A DNA stretch of 64,000 nt, from contig NZ_NPKI01000012.1 in NCBI RefSeq assembly GCF_002284565.1, positions 124,001 to 188,000 on the forward strand, in the 5' to 3' direction. Position numbers and translations under genes: made by a program. Of this stretch, positions 8,417 through 16,936 are shown in pieces. The stretch's first letter is position 1; the number at the start of each line of letters is the position of its first letter. The stretch is from Mesorhizobium mediterraneum (lineage in GTDB: Bacteria > Pseudomonadota > Alphaproteobacteria > Rhizobiales > Rhizobiaceae). The notes beneath the pieces are model-generated. The model saw only the letters and a program-made list of their open reading frames with translations, made no database searches and was not told where the DNA came from.

Positions 8417-9171
8417 GTCCTTTGGGCGGGCTGTGGATCGAGAAGCGTATGAAGGATGTCGGCTTCGATGGCGGTGGCTTCCGGAGAGGCAAGATCTTTG
8501 CGCGGGCGCGGAAGAGGTATGGCGACTTCGCGCAGCACGCGGGCAGGGCGGCCGCTCAGCACATAGATGCGGTCGGACAGGAAGACCGCCTCGCGGACAT
8601 CGTGGGTGATCAGCAGGACGGTCCAGCGGTGTCGGTCCCACATCGTCTGAAGCCAGCGCTGCATGCCGGTGCGCGTGAGGGCGTCGAGTGCGCCGAACGG
8701 TTCGTCGAGCAACAGCATGGCGCGGTCCTGCACGACGGTACGCAACAGCGCGGCGCGCTGGCGCATTCCGCCCGAGAGCTGCGCCGGATACTTATGCTCG
8801 AAGCCCGCAAGGCCGAATTCGCCGAAGAGCGGCGCCACCTCGTCGCGCGCCGCCTTGCGGGACATGCCTTGCACTTCCAGGCCGAGCGCGGTGTTGTCGA
8901 TAACCGTGCGCCAGGGCATCAGGGCATCGTGCTGCGGCATGAAGGCAAACGGTCGGCGCGCGTCGGCTAATGGCTGCCCGTCGAAGTCGACACCGCCGCC
9001 GTGACCTTCGAGACCGCCCGTCAGCAATCTGAAGATCGTGGATTTGCCGGCTCCGGAGGGGCCGAGGATTGAAACGAATTCGCCCGGCTCGACATGCAGG
9101 GTGATGCCGGCAAGCACGTCGATATCGCCAAAACTCTTGCTGACTTGGCGCAGTTCCAGCCGCCTGCTCAT
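8413..9171 (-). CDS. thiZ: ThiZ-like ABC transporter ATPase
   Basis: A 252-residue cytoplasmic ATPase of the nitrate/taurine/thiamine-precursor importer group. It has Walker A GPSGAGKSTIF, signature LSGGMRQRAALLRT and Walker B MLLLDEPFGALDALTR, with TVLLITHDVREAVFLSDRI downstream. The ATG at 9171 overlaps the permease stop as ATGA and aligns with the usual family start; the frame extension upstream lies inside the permease gene. It energises uptake through the neighbouring permease and ThiY-like protein. Confidence 0.88.
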   Translation of the reverse strand: MSRRLELRQVSKSFGDIDVLAGITLHVEPGEFVSILGPSGAGKSTIFRLLTGGLEGHGGGVDFDGQPLADARRPFAFMPQHDALMPWRTVIDNTALGLEVQGMSRKAARDEVAPLFGEFGLAGFEHKYPAQLSGGMRQRAALLRTVVQDRAMLLLDEPFGALDALTRTGMQRWLQTMWDRHRWTVLLITHDVREAVFLSDRIYVLSGRPARVLREVAIPLPRPRKDLASPEATAIEADILHTLLDPQPAQRT

Positions 9172-9968
9172 GATTTTCGTGCGGCATCGAGCCGCTCCCA
9201 TGGCATGGCGGCGCGCTGGATCAGCACCGTAGCGGCAAACAGGGCCAGCGTGAGCAGGGCGCTGACCAGCACAGCCGCGAGCACGAGATCGGGCCGGAAA
9301 TTGTTCTTGGCGTTGAGCATGTAGATGCCGAGCCCTTTGGCCGCGCCGGCATATTCCGCGAAGATGGCGCCGACCACAGCATAGGTGATCGAGATGCGCA
9401 GCCCGGCGAAGAAATAGGGCAGCGAGGAGGGCAGGCGGGCCAGCAGGAAAATGCGCATGCGGGAAGCGCCCATCGAACTCAGAAGCGCCGAGATGTCCCG
9501 ATCCGTCGATTCATAACCCTGCACCAGCGCGACCAGCATGGGAAAGAAGGTCACGAGCGCGACCAGCATGATCTTCGGCGTCAGCCCGAAGCCGAACCAA
9601 AGAACGACCAGGGGGGCGATCGCCACCAGCGGCAGGGTCTGGCTGATGACGAACACCGGGAACAGAGCGAGGCGCAGCGGCTTGAAGAAGTCGATCAGCA
9701 CCGAAAGGATGAAGGCAACGGCCAGCGAGCACGCGAAACCCGCCAATGTGGCGCTGATCGTCGGCACGGTGTTGTCGAACAGCGCCTGGCGCTGCAGGAT
9801 GGCCTGGAAGAGGACTCGTGACGGCGCGGGCAACGTCGTGGGCGAGATGCCCGAGATGCGCGCATAGAGCTCCCAAGCCAAAACCAGCGTGCCGACCGAC
9901 AACAAGGCCGGTCCGACCTTGGCGAACAAGGCTGCGATTCGCGGCGCGGCGGAGAAAGGCTGGGACAT
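9168..9968 (-). CDS. thiX: ThiX-like ABC transporter permease
   Basis: A 266-residue inner-membrane permease of the BPD_transp_1 (SsuC/TauC-like) type with about six hydrophobic helices. The cytoplasmic coupling loop around GYESTDRDISALLSSMGAS matches the EAA motif that contacts the ATPase. The start at 9968 (MSQPFSAAPRIAALF) was preferred over the longer frame because the extra 23 residues are arginine-rich and untypical. It is the first gene of the operon and begins about 140 bp after the TPP riboswitch. Confidence 0.85.
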   Translation of the reverse strand: MSQPFSAAPRIAALFAKVGPALLSVGTLVLAWELYARISGISPTTLPAPSRVLFQAILQRQALFDNTVPTISATLAGFACSLAVAFILSVLIDFFKPLRLALFPVFVISQTLPLVAIAPLVVLWFGFGLTPKIMLVALVTFFPMLVALVQGYESTDRDISALLSSMGASRMRIFLLARLPSSLPYFFAGLRISITYAVVGAIFAEYAGAAKGLGIYMLNAKNNFRPDLVLAAVLVSALLTLALFAATVLIQRAAMPWERLDAARKS

Positions 9969-10105
9969 GCGTGACCTCTGGCGCGAAAGATCAGCGCGGG
10001 GTCGGGCCGTTGGCCGAGACCTTGAGGTTATGGCCATCGAGCGGGCCGACGAAATCGCCGGACATCGGAAAAAGAAAGATCTGTGCGCCAGAAAACATCG
10101 CCCGC

Positions 10106-10195
10106 CTCGCTCCGCTGGTATTATCCAGATCAGCTCTAGGGTTTACGGGCTTGCAGCCCATCTCTCAGCCCCGACGATACGGAGCACCCCTGTGG
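10106..10195 (-). promoter_or_regulatory. TPP (THI-box) riboswitch
   Basis: Read on the minus strand, the element has the conserved blocks of the THI box in the right order. GGGGTGCTCC (about 10190) comes first, then GGGCTGAGAGATGGGC, then ACCCTAGAGCTGATCTGG. The closing block is ATAATACCAGCGGAGCGAGG (about 10123-10104). Binding of thiamine pyrophosphate normally turns expression off. It lies 5' of the thiXZY-monooxygenase operon and is the strongest evidence for the function of all four genes. Confidence 0.95.
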
Positions 10196-10487
10196 ATGGC
10201 GGCAATTAAACAGATAAAGGGTGGAGCTGCAAGCCTGCGTCCGGCCAGTGAAACCTCACGTCAGAGGAGGTTGCGGTTCCAGCAGGGACATTTGAGCAAA
10301 ACAGAAACCGGCATCCTGTCGGGATTGGGAAAGGCGTCGGTCGAGCGGATCGTTTTCCGTTCGTCGTCACCATTATCGATGCCACGCGTTTGATGAATTG
10401 TGGAAGCGTGAAGATATAATTGCATACGTTGTAGGCAGCGGGTTTCTCTATCGCCAATTGTGACCCCGCGCCTTATCGGAGAGTCAA

Positions 10488-11264
10488 ATGCAAGAATTCA
10501 TTCTTTTTGCGATTGTGGGGTTTGTAGCCCAAGCTGTGGACGGGGCTCTCGGCATGGCCTACGGCGTGGTTTCCTCGACTACACTATTGGGGTTTGGCGT
10601 GTCTCCTGCGCACGCTTCGGCGTCAGTTCACGCAGCTGAACTGTTTACCACCGCGGCCTCAGGTTCGGCTCACCTCTATCACCGCAACATTGACTGGAAG
10701 CTTTTCTGGCGGCTGATGCCATTTGGCGTGCTCGGCGGCGTTCTCGGCGCTTTTGTTCTCACCTCGTTCGAGGGAGCCATCATGAAACCATATGTGACCA
10801 CATACCTTGCGCTTGTCGGAGCTTGGCTCCTGTTCCGTTCATTCCGGCGGATCCCAAGCAATCCGGTCCCTGCAGGCGTGGTACCTCCCCTTGGGCTTGG
10901 TGGCGGATTTCTCGATGCCGCAGGGGGCGGCGGATGGGGACCCATCGTAACGACGGGCCTTCTCGGTTTTGGCGGCACGCCCCGCTACGTTATTGGTACG
11001 GTCAATGCCAGCGAGTTCCTCATCACGTTGTCGGTGTCTCTGACCTTCTTGTTTGCGCTACTAACGGGCCATTGGGAGGAGGCAGGAGAGCTAACGGAAA
11101 ATCTACTCTCCGTTGCCGGCTTGATCGTTGGCGGCGTAGTCGCAGCGCCGATGGCCGGATTGGTAGTGAAGTCAATCGCAGAAAAGACGCTTCTCAGACT
11201 CGTTGGCGTTGTCATCATGCTGCTGGCAGGTTGGCAAACCGCGGAACTCTTCGAATTGGTGTAA
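10488..11264 (+). CDS. TauE/SafE family sulfite/organosulfur permease
   Basis: A 258-residue membrane protein with seven or eight hydrophobic segments and the duplicated half-repeat of the TauE/SafE (DUF81) family. Conserved patterns are DGALGMAYGVVSSTTLLGFGVSPA near residue 18 and the second-half equivalent GGFLDAAGGGGWGPIVTTGLLGFGGTP. Family members export sulfite, sulfoacetate or related anions, or take part in taurine use. The start follows CGGAGAG at 6-bp spacing. No sulfur-metabolism gene is adjacent, so the substrate is open. Confidence 0.87.
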   Translation: MQEFILFAIVGFVAQAVDGALGMAYGVVSSTTLLGFGVSPAHASASVHAAELFTTAASGSAHLYHRNIDWKLFWRLMPFGVLGGVLGAFVLTSFEGAIMKPYVTTYLALVGAWLLFRSFRRIPSNPVPAGVVPPLGLGGGFLDAAGGGGWGPIVTTGLLGFGGTPRYVIGTVNASEFLITLSVSLTFLFALLTGHWEEAGELTENLLSVAGLIVGGVVAAPMAGLVVKSIAEKTLLRLVGVVIMLLAGWQTAELFELV

Positions 11265-11421
11265 TCACGTCGTGAAACTTCACTCCATGACACGGAGACT
11301 ATCGAGTTCCACGCATCACCCCCGCTTCTCTGGCGGCCGCGCCGGAGACAAACTCCATTCCCAATGGAACGAAGAGGCCCCGTTGTTGTTTGGGGTCCTT
11401 GGACAACCGGAGGCTGAGTGG

Positions 11422-11931
11422 ATGAAAAAATTGCTTGCAACAACAGGATTGGCGCTGGCGGTCGCGATGCCTGCAGCGGCTCAGGACACCGCGACCGCGA
11501 AAGCCGAATTCGTCAACATGGCTGGCGAGAAGAACGGAACGGCCACGCTGACCGAGACGGCGCAGGGTGTGCTGATAGCGTTGGACGTAACAGGACTGCC
11601 GGCGGGTGAATGGGTCGCGTTCCATGTTCATGAAACCGGAAAGTGCGACCATCAGACCGGCCATGACTCGGCAGGTGGGCACTTCAATCCGACGAATGCC
11701 GAACATGGATATCTCACTGGAAAAGGCCCGCACGCGGGCGACATGCCAAATCAGCGGGTCGGCGCCGACGGCGTTTTGCGTGCCCAGGCTTTCAACAGCA
11801 TGGTCAAACTGGACGGTGGAGAAACGGCAATACGAGGCAAGGCATTGATGGTCCACGGCGGACAGGACGACTATAAAAGCCAGCCTGCCGGTGATGCCGG
11901 AAATCGTCAGGCCTGCGCCGTGATCGAATGA
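11422..11931 (+). CDS. sodC: Periplasmic Cu/Zn superoxide dismutase
   Basis: A 169-residue protein with a signal peptide (MKKLLATTGLALAVAMPAAA-QD). It disproportionates superoxide in the periplasm. Copper and zinc ligands are visible in AFHVHETGKCDH (two copper His and the first disulfide Cys), GGHFNPTNAEHG and PHAGDMPN. The second disulfide Cys lies in RQACAVIE at the C-terminus. The start at 11422 is fixed by GGAGG at 11409-11413 and by the signal peptide; the open frame further upstream is not coding. It is followed by gene debris rather than an operon partner. Confidence 0.93.
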   Translation: MKKLLATTGLALAVAMPAAAQDTATAKAEFVNMAGEKNGTATLTETAQGVLIALDVTGLPAGEWVAFHVHETGKCDHQTGHDSAGGHFNPTNAEHGYLTGKGPHAGDMPNQRVGADGVLRAQAFNSMVKLDGGETAIRGKALMVHGGQDDYKSQPAGDAGNRQACAVIE

Positions 11932-11969
11932 GAAACCCAGCGATGAGTAGAGATCCGTCCGACATATGA

Positions 11970-12074
11970 TCTGACCGGCCCTTCAGCCTCGGCGGCCAAG
12001 TAGTGGTACATGGTCGGAGCCTCTGGCATGAGGACAAACCAGACGATAAGCTCGTGCGCCTGCCGAGGAATTGA
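11970..12074 (+). pseudogene. Possible C-terminal gene remnant, unrecognised
   Basis: A 34-codon stretch open between two stops, without a start codon, ends in HEDKPDDKLVRLPRN. Its composition looks like a protein tail. It lies next to two other fragments. I do not recognise the family, and chance is possible. Confidence 0.25.
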
Positions 12075-12128
12075 CGACAGCCATCGCGCCGAAATTGGCC
12101 TTTATTTTCGCGACTGCTGGATGATTGC

Positions 12129-12295
12129 ATGAACGAAACCTCTCCTATGGGCTTGTCCTCCACGGGTCTTGCCCAGTCAGCCATTTCCGCCCGCGGCCTT
12201 GTCAAAACGTTCGGCAAGCTCGCGCCGTCGATGGTGTCGATCTGGATGTGCCGCGCGGCATGATTTTCGCCATCCTGGGCCCGAACGGCGCCGAT
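12129..12295 (+). pseudogene. Truncated and frameshifted ABC-transporter ATPase N-terminus
   Basis: It begins with an ATG and reads [13 protein letters not shown], the usual opening of a DrrA/CcmA-like ATPase. It then loses frame near 12220-12226. The neighbouring frame continues with [24 protein letters not shown], that is, strand 2 up to the first part of Walker A (GPNGA). There the homology stops abruptly, at a junction with a different gene fragment. At least one indel and one deletion are needed to explain it. Confidence 0.75.
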
Positions 12296-12476
12296 CACCG
12301 CACCGGTTTTCGTGGCACCGGGTAAGATAATCGCGGCGCTGAACATCGCTGCCCCGGAAAACCGGGTGCCGGAAGAGCGCATAGGCGAACTGGGCGACAT
12401 GGTGGCGCGGGCCGCCCATCGGATTTCCGCCGCCCTTGGCTTTCGCTCGCCGGCTGCCAATGAGATAGCGAGTTGA
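12291..12476 (+). pseudogene. C-terminal remnant of an IclR-family regulator
   Basis: Directly after the Walker A break an open frame reads [21 protein letters not shown], then ERIGELGDMVARAAHRISAALGF, and stops at 12476. This matches the end of the IclR effector domain (API.D..G.IIAALNI..P followed by a helix ending ISA.LG). About three quarters of the gene, including the DNA-binding part, is missing. The fusion to an ATPase fragment indicates a deletion joining two genes. Confidence 0.65.
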
Positions 12477-12490
12477 ACTGGTGCCAAACA

Positions 12491-14413
12491 TCACGCGACC
12501 TCCTCGGCAGATTGCGACGAGGGGTGTATCTCCGGAACGGTGAAAACCGGCACCTCGCCCTTGAAGCCTTGGAGTTCGAACGCACCCGCCTGCACAACCG
12601 GCATTGATGCTCCCTGCGCAAATCCGGGACCAAGCACCAGAGGAATCCTCAGCTTTTTGGTCGTTGACTCGAGCCGTGCCGCGCGGTTCACCGGCGAGCC
12701 GATCGCGGTGTAGTCGAAGCGCCGTTCGGAGCCGAAATTCCCTACGGAGCAGACGCCAGTCTCGATGGCGACGCCGATTTCGATAGGGGGGTGCCCGCGC
12801 GCGGTGAACGTGGCGTTTTCGCGCTCCACCCGTTCGATCAGGGCAAGCCCCGCCTCGAGCGCGCGCTCGCGATGATCTGGCTGATCAAGCGGCGCGTTCC
12901 AGAAAGCTAGCACGGCATCGCCCATGAACTTATCGATGGTCCCGTCGCGCTTGAGTATCTCATCGGTCGCAAGGCCGAGAAAGTGATTGACCACCTTTCC
13001 GATTTCTTGGGCACCGAGTTGTTCGCTCATCGTCGTGAAGCCGCGTATGTCACTCAGCAGGATTGTGATCTCGCGCTTCTCTCCGGACAGGATCGCTTCG
13101 GTATCCGAATTTGCGAGGCGCTGCACCACGGAGGGCGACAGATATTGGGAGAACTGCCGTGCCAGGGTGGACCGACGCTGCTCGCTGCGCCTGTAGAGGA
13201 CATATCCTTCGAAGCCAGCTACAAGCATCGTCGCAAGCGCCGGCTGCAGTGGGTCATAGAGCGCACCCTGCAGGCTGTATTCGAGAGCGCCGAACGCGAA
13301 GGGCGTGGCAGCCAGGAGCGCCAGAGCGAGGGCGCCAAGCAAGACACGCTGGGCGAGAACTCCCGAAAGTCCGATGAAAACGATGCCACTGAGCACCAAC
13401 CACAGCCGCTCCAGCGTACGCGCTTGCGTTGGCTCTACAAGATAGCGCCCGGCAAGCATCTGGCCGATTGCATCAGCGTGGATGTCCACGCCTGGTCGCG
13501 CCGGACGCGTCGGGGTGGGCAGATACTGGGTCAGTCCCACGGCCGACAGATCAACAATAGCGATGGCGTTCCGCAGCAGCGGGTCGCCGCGGCCCGAAAG
13601 GATATCACTGGCAGATATGCGCGGCGTATTGGTGTCGCTTTCCCAGAGGCGGATGCTGCCCTGCGGCTCGAGTGGCACAATGGTGCCGGCTATCCTGAGT
13701 GCGTCAAACCCGGCGGCATTCATCCTGGCCACGTAGCCGTTCTCTCCGGCGTAGAGGCGCAGGAGTTCGAGCGCGAAGGACGGCCAGAGCTGCACACCTT
13801 GAGCCGTATTTCGGAGCCAGAGCAGCGGCACATGGCGTAATACGCCGTCGGGATCGGGCAAAGTGCGAATTACGCCGAGGCCTGCAGCGGCGCTCGAGAA
13901 ATCCGCAAGCGAGCCTGTCAGACCGGTGAAGCCAGGAAGCGTCTCGGGTACTTGCCCGACGATCGACCAGCCGGCTTTGGGCTCTGTTTCTGAAACCGTC
14001 GCCTCATTGCCCAGACTGACGGCGAGCGCCGTTCGATGTTTCGCCAGTGCGCTCGCGAGGCGCTTGTCTCCGGCGATGCCATCAGGAGAGATGTCAGCCT
14101 CGGGCAGCACCAGCGCAAGCCCGATCACCGCGGCACCAGACTCGGCGACACCATCGACCAGATCGGCCAAAAGGCCACGGTTCCAGGGCCATCGCCCATA
14201 TGCCTTGAGGCTGGCATCGTCTATCGAGACGATCACGACGGGATTGCTAGTTGCCTGGCGCGGGGCGAGGAACTGGTAGAAGTCGTACGTACGCTCGCGG
14301 AGGCGCGACAGCGGCCCGTCGAAAGCCAAATGGCAAGCGACCAGCAAGAGCACGACCGCAAGGCCGGATATTTTGCGCCTGGCAGCTTGCCGCCAATCGA
14401 ACAAGGGGCTCAT
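12491..14413 (-). CDS. CHASE2-domain adenylate/guanylate cyclase
   Basis: A 640-residue membrane receptor cyclase. A signal-anchor helix (residues 15-32) leads into a periplasmic CHASE2 sensor (about 33-335, with NPVVIVSIDDASLKAYGRWPW). Three closely spaced transmembrane helices (about 345-410) precede a class III cyclase domain (about 445-630). The cyclase has the metal-binding Asp in LLSDIRGFTT, the second metal Asp in FMGDAVLAFWNAP, and the transition-state region FDYTAIGSPVNRAARLES. The product is cyclic nucleotide, probably cAMP. It is the last gene of an operon with a FecR protein and an outer-membrane protein, the common CHASE2/FecR pairing. Confidence 0.9.
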   Translation of the reverse strand: MSPLFDWRQAARRKISGLAVVLLLVACHLAFDGPLSRLRERTYDFYQFLAPRQATSNPVVIVSIDDASLKAYGRWPWNRGLLADLVDGVAESGAAVIGLALVLPEADISPDGIAGDKRLASALAKHRTALAVSLGNEATVSETEPKAGWSIVGQVPETLPGFTGLTGSLADFSSAAAGLGVIRTLPDPDGVLRHVPLLWLRNTAQGVQLWPSFALELLRLYAGENGYVARMNAAGFDALRIAGTIVPLEPQGSIRLWESDTNTPRISASDILSGRGDPLLRNAIAIVDLSAVGLTQYLPTPTRPARPGVDIHADAIGQMLAGRYLVEPTQARTLERLWLVLSGIVFIGLSGVLAQRVLLGALALALLAATPFAFGALEYSLQGALYDPLQPALATMLVAGFEGYVLYRRSEQRRSTLARQFSQYLSPSVVQRLANSDTEAILSGEKREITILLSDIRGFTTMSEQLGAQEIGKVVNHFLGLATDEILKRDGTIDKFMGDAVLAFWNAPLDQPDHRERALEAGLALIERVERENATFTARGHPPIEIGVAIETGVCSVGNFGSERRFDYTAIGSPVNRAARLESTTKKLRIPLVLGPGFAQGASMPVVQAGAFELQGFKGEVPVFTVPEIHPSSQSAEEVA

Positions 14414-14428
14414 GCCGGTCGGACGGGT

Positions 14429-15241
14429 CTACCTACAGTCTGGATAGCAGCAACCCTCACCCTCACACCCACCGTTATCCACGCCGCCGCCCACAGGTGG
14501 CGTTAGGCTGTCGGGGAACTCCATGACCACTCCTGGCAATGCCCCGTCGGTGGAGTCGCAGATTTTGAGCGAGCCGCCGAGTGCCGACGCACAAATCGCG
14601 CTTACGTCCAATCCCGGACCCGGTGCCCCTGGCAGGCCCGTGCCGGCTATCTGGTCGATGCTGTCCAATATCGGGAAGGTGTCGATTCCCCCGTAGCCGG
14701 TCAGCAGCTTGCCATTTTCTGACGTGCAGGCGAAGCCCGGGTTTGTGATGACCAGCCGTTTGCCATTCATCGTGCAGGTCATGCGGCCGGCGCGCAGTAT
14801 GCCGACGGTCTGGCCAGCTGCCACCAGCACTTCGATGATGCCGCCTCTGGCCCCGAGCACCATGTGCGGCGTCGCAACCTGCATGACGCCGCCTTTCGAA
14901 ACCTGGCCGCCATAAAAACGAGCGAGGCCGCTGTTCATCCCGATGTCGATCTTTCCAGATCCCGAGCCCGGATTGTATACGAATTCATCGATCGTCAGGC
15001 TAGTGTTCGGACCAATCTTGGCGCTCGACTCGTCCCGGAACACCAGCATTCCAAGACCAGTGGGATTGCTGCGCAGTTGGTCGCCGAGTTCGACGCCGGC
15101 GCCGACGTTCATTGTCCCGCCGTTGTTGCGGACGATGTTGGTCTGGTAGGCCGTCATCGACCCCACCGTTTCAGCAGCGGACGGTGCCGCGAAGGCAAGG
15201 CAGGCGACAAAAATGGCGATCTGACGATTCAGGGTCCTCAT
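14429..15241 (-). CDS. FecR-domain periplasmic protein
   Basis: About 270 residues with a signal peptide (MRTLNRQIAIFVACLAFAAPSAA). A FecR-like beta domain follows over residues about 30-160 (GAGVELGDQLRSNPTGLGMLVFRDESSAKIGPNTSLTIDEF, given in outline). Pro/Gly-rich sequence and a Cys-rich end (CEGEGCCYPDC) close the protein; the four or five late cysteines are unusual. The ATG at 15241 has AAGAGG upstream; a TTG at 15256 would overlap the previous stop. Such proteins neighbour CHASE2 cyclases and are thought to work with the periplasmic sensor; the mechanism is not known. Confidence 0.8.
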   Translation of the reverse strand: MRTLNRQIAIFVACLAFAAPSAAETVGSMTAYQTNIVRNNGGTMNVGAGVELGDQLRSNPTGLGMLVFRDESSAKIGPNTSLTIDEFVYNPGSGSGKIDIGMNSGLARFYGGQVSKGGVMQVATPHMVLGARGGIIEVLVAAGQTVGILRAGRMTCTMNGKRLVITNPGFACTSENGKLLTGYGGIDTFPILDSIDQIAGTGLPGAPGPGLDVSAICASALGGSLKICDSTDGALPGVVMEFPDSLTPPVGGGVDNGGCEGEGCCYPDCR

Positions 15242-15252
15242 CGCGGCCTCTT

Positions 15253-16527
15253 TCAATTGAGCGTCAACGTGTAGCTCATCAGCATTTCGAACGATTTTCG
15301 GTCGCGGCTGGCGAGATCGAAGTTGGTTTCGCGATAGGCGAGATCGACGCTGATCTTCTGCGACTCCGTCAGCTGAAAATCGCTTTCCGAGGCAATGCGC
15401 CAGAAGTCGCTCTTGATATTTGTGCCAATGCCGATGGACAGATCGGGAGTGTCGCTATGGCCGGCCGAGAAGGCGACCTGGTGCGACCATGCGAAAAGAT
15501 CCGGTACGTTCATCAACAGGCCGCCATAGCGGACCTCGCCCATGTAGCTGCGGCCGATTTCGCCGGATCCGGAGGCAAAGTCATTCGAGCCGACAAAGCG
15601 CAGTCCGAGCGCCTGGCCGTTGCGGAAGCGGTAGCTGCCGCCTGCCTCATAAAAACCCCTGCTATCGGCGAAAATGCCTTGCGAGGCGCTTAGATCGATG
15701 TAGCCGCCGCCGGCGAAAAGGGTCGTCTCGACCGTCGGGCGCACCAGGAAGCGTCCGCTGAGGCCGATGCCGGTTTCGTGGACATCGCTGTCGAAGCGAT
15801 CCGTAACGGTGAACGCGGAAAGCAGCAGGCGCAGCGAATCGATCCCACTGTTGGGCAACCCCTTGTCCCAGGTGATCGCGGCGTTGCCGTGGATGAAAGT
15901 CTCCTTGCTACCCGGAACCGACAGGTCTGGCGTGAAAAAACGCTCTGTCGCCGTCAGCGCCCCCGAAAGGACGAGAGCGTCGGCACTTGGCGTGCCGAGG
16001 TCCCACCGGACAAAGCCTTCCGCCCGTCCGTAGGGCGAGACAAAGCTATTGTCGTCCTGAGCCCCGCCGGGCTCAAAATCGGTGAATGCGCTGAACGCGC
16101 CGCCGGTCAGAGCGAGTTCCCAGGTGATGCCACGCAACGCGCGCTCGATGCGGGCGAGCAGGCGAACGGCTTCCTGCTGCTCAGCTGTCGACAGGTCGCC
16201 GACTTCGATGCCGTACTGCACCTGCCGCCGGGCCAATTCGTAGGAGCCGACATGATAGTACAACCGGCTGGCCGCCAGCCGGGCGCGCGCATCGCGGGGA
16301 TATTTGATGAGATACTGCTCGATCGACGAGATCGCCTGATCGTACTGCCCTGCGTTGACGGCAACTGTGACGAATTGAGCTAGCGTTCCGTTGTCGGTCG
16401 GATTGGCGATGCGGGCCGAAAACGCATCGTCATAGGCCGGATAGAGACCTTGGGCGCCGGCCGGCGATATGCCGGCACAGAGCAGTGCCGCGGCGAAGCC
16501 GAAGATCATTGAAAACGAGGAATGCAT
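15253..16527 (-). CDS. Outer-membrane protein with an N-terminal tetratricopeptide-like region and a C-terminal barrel
   Basis: A 424-residue exported protein, signal peptide MHSSFSMIFGFAAALLCAG up to PAGAQG. Residues about 35-130 hold TPR-like helices (AGQYDQAISSIEQYLIKYPRDARARLAASRLYY, in outline). From about residue 150 alternating hydrophobic/polar strands are typical of a beta barrel, and the protein ends in the aromatic-poor strand MLMSYTLTLN. It is the first gene of the OMP-FecR-CHASE2 cyclase operon and probably supplies the envelope side of a signalling assembly. Its stop touches the next gene. The exact family is not recognised. Confidence 0.7.
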   Translation of the reverse strand: MHSSFSMIFGFAAALLCAGISPAGAQGLYPAYDDAFSARIANPTDNGTLAQFVTVAVNAGQYDQAISSIEQYLIKYPRDARARLAASRLYYHVGSYELARRQVQYGIEVGDLSTAEQQEAVRLLARIERALRGITWELALTGGAFSAFTDFEPGGAQDDNSFVSPYGRAEGFVRWDLGTPSADALVLSGALTATERFFTPDLSVPGSKETFIHGNAAITWDKGLPNSGIDSLRLLLSAFTVTDRFDSDVHETGIGLSGRFLVRPTVETTLFAGGGYIDLSASQGIFADSRGFYEAGGSYRFRNGQALGLRFVGSNDFASGSGEIGRSYMGEVRYGGLLMNVPDLFAWSHQVAFSAGHSDTPDLSIGIGTNIKSDFWRIASESDFQLTESQKISVDLAYRETNFDLASRDRKSFEMLMSYTLTLN

Positions 16528-16936
16528 GCCGAGAACCCCACCCAACCCGACTAGTGCAGCGGATCTAGCACGCCTACACAAAAAAAACGACAGAACTGTC
16601 ACGAGATCTCCGAGTCTTCAGCAGCTGTTGCAGCGGCGCAACAAACTATCGGGTTCATTCGCATTTCTCCTACGCTGGTTGACCAAACATCTTCTCGGCG
16701 TTGCTGGACTTCGAGCAAGTATTCGCTACAAACGGCAACTAAGCCAAATCATAGTGAGCCGTGGATTGCGCAGCCGACAAGATCAATATTGTTTGCGCGA
16801 TTCTGCAAGTATCTGGTCGCGGCTTGACGCATCAGGGTCACATGCACCTCATCCGAAGGTCTTCCGCCGCGTTGCGCAAGCGCTCGGAGTGCTGGCGGGC
16901 GATGCTTCTCAGGACGGCCTGCGCAAATGTGGGCCA
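16528..16936. other. Intergenic region, 409 bp
   Basis: The region lies upstream of the OMP-FecR-cyclase operon and downstream of mgtE, both on the minus strand. The promoter of the operon must be here. Apart from an A8 tract near 16577-16588 I see no operator, hairpin or gene. Confidence 0.4.
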
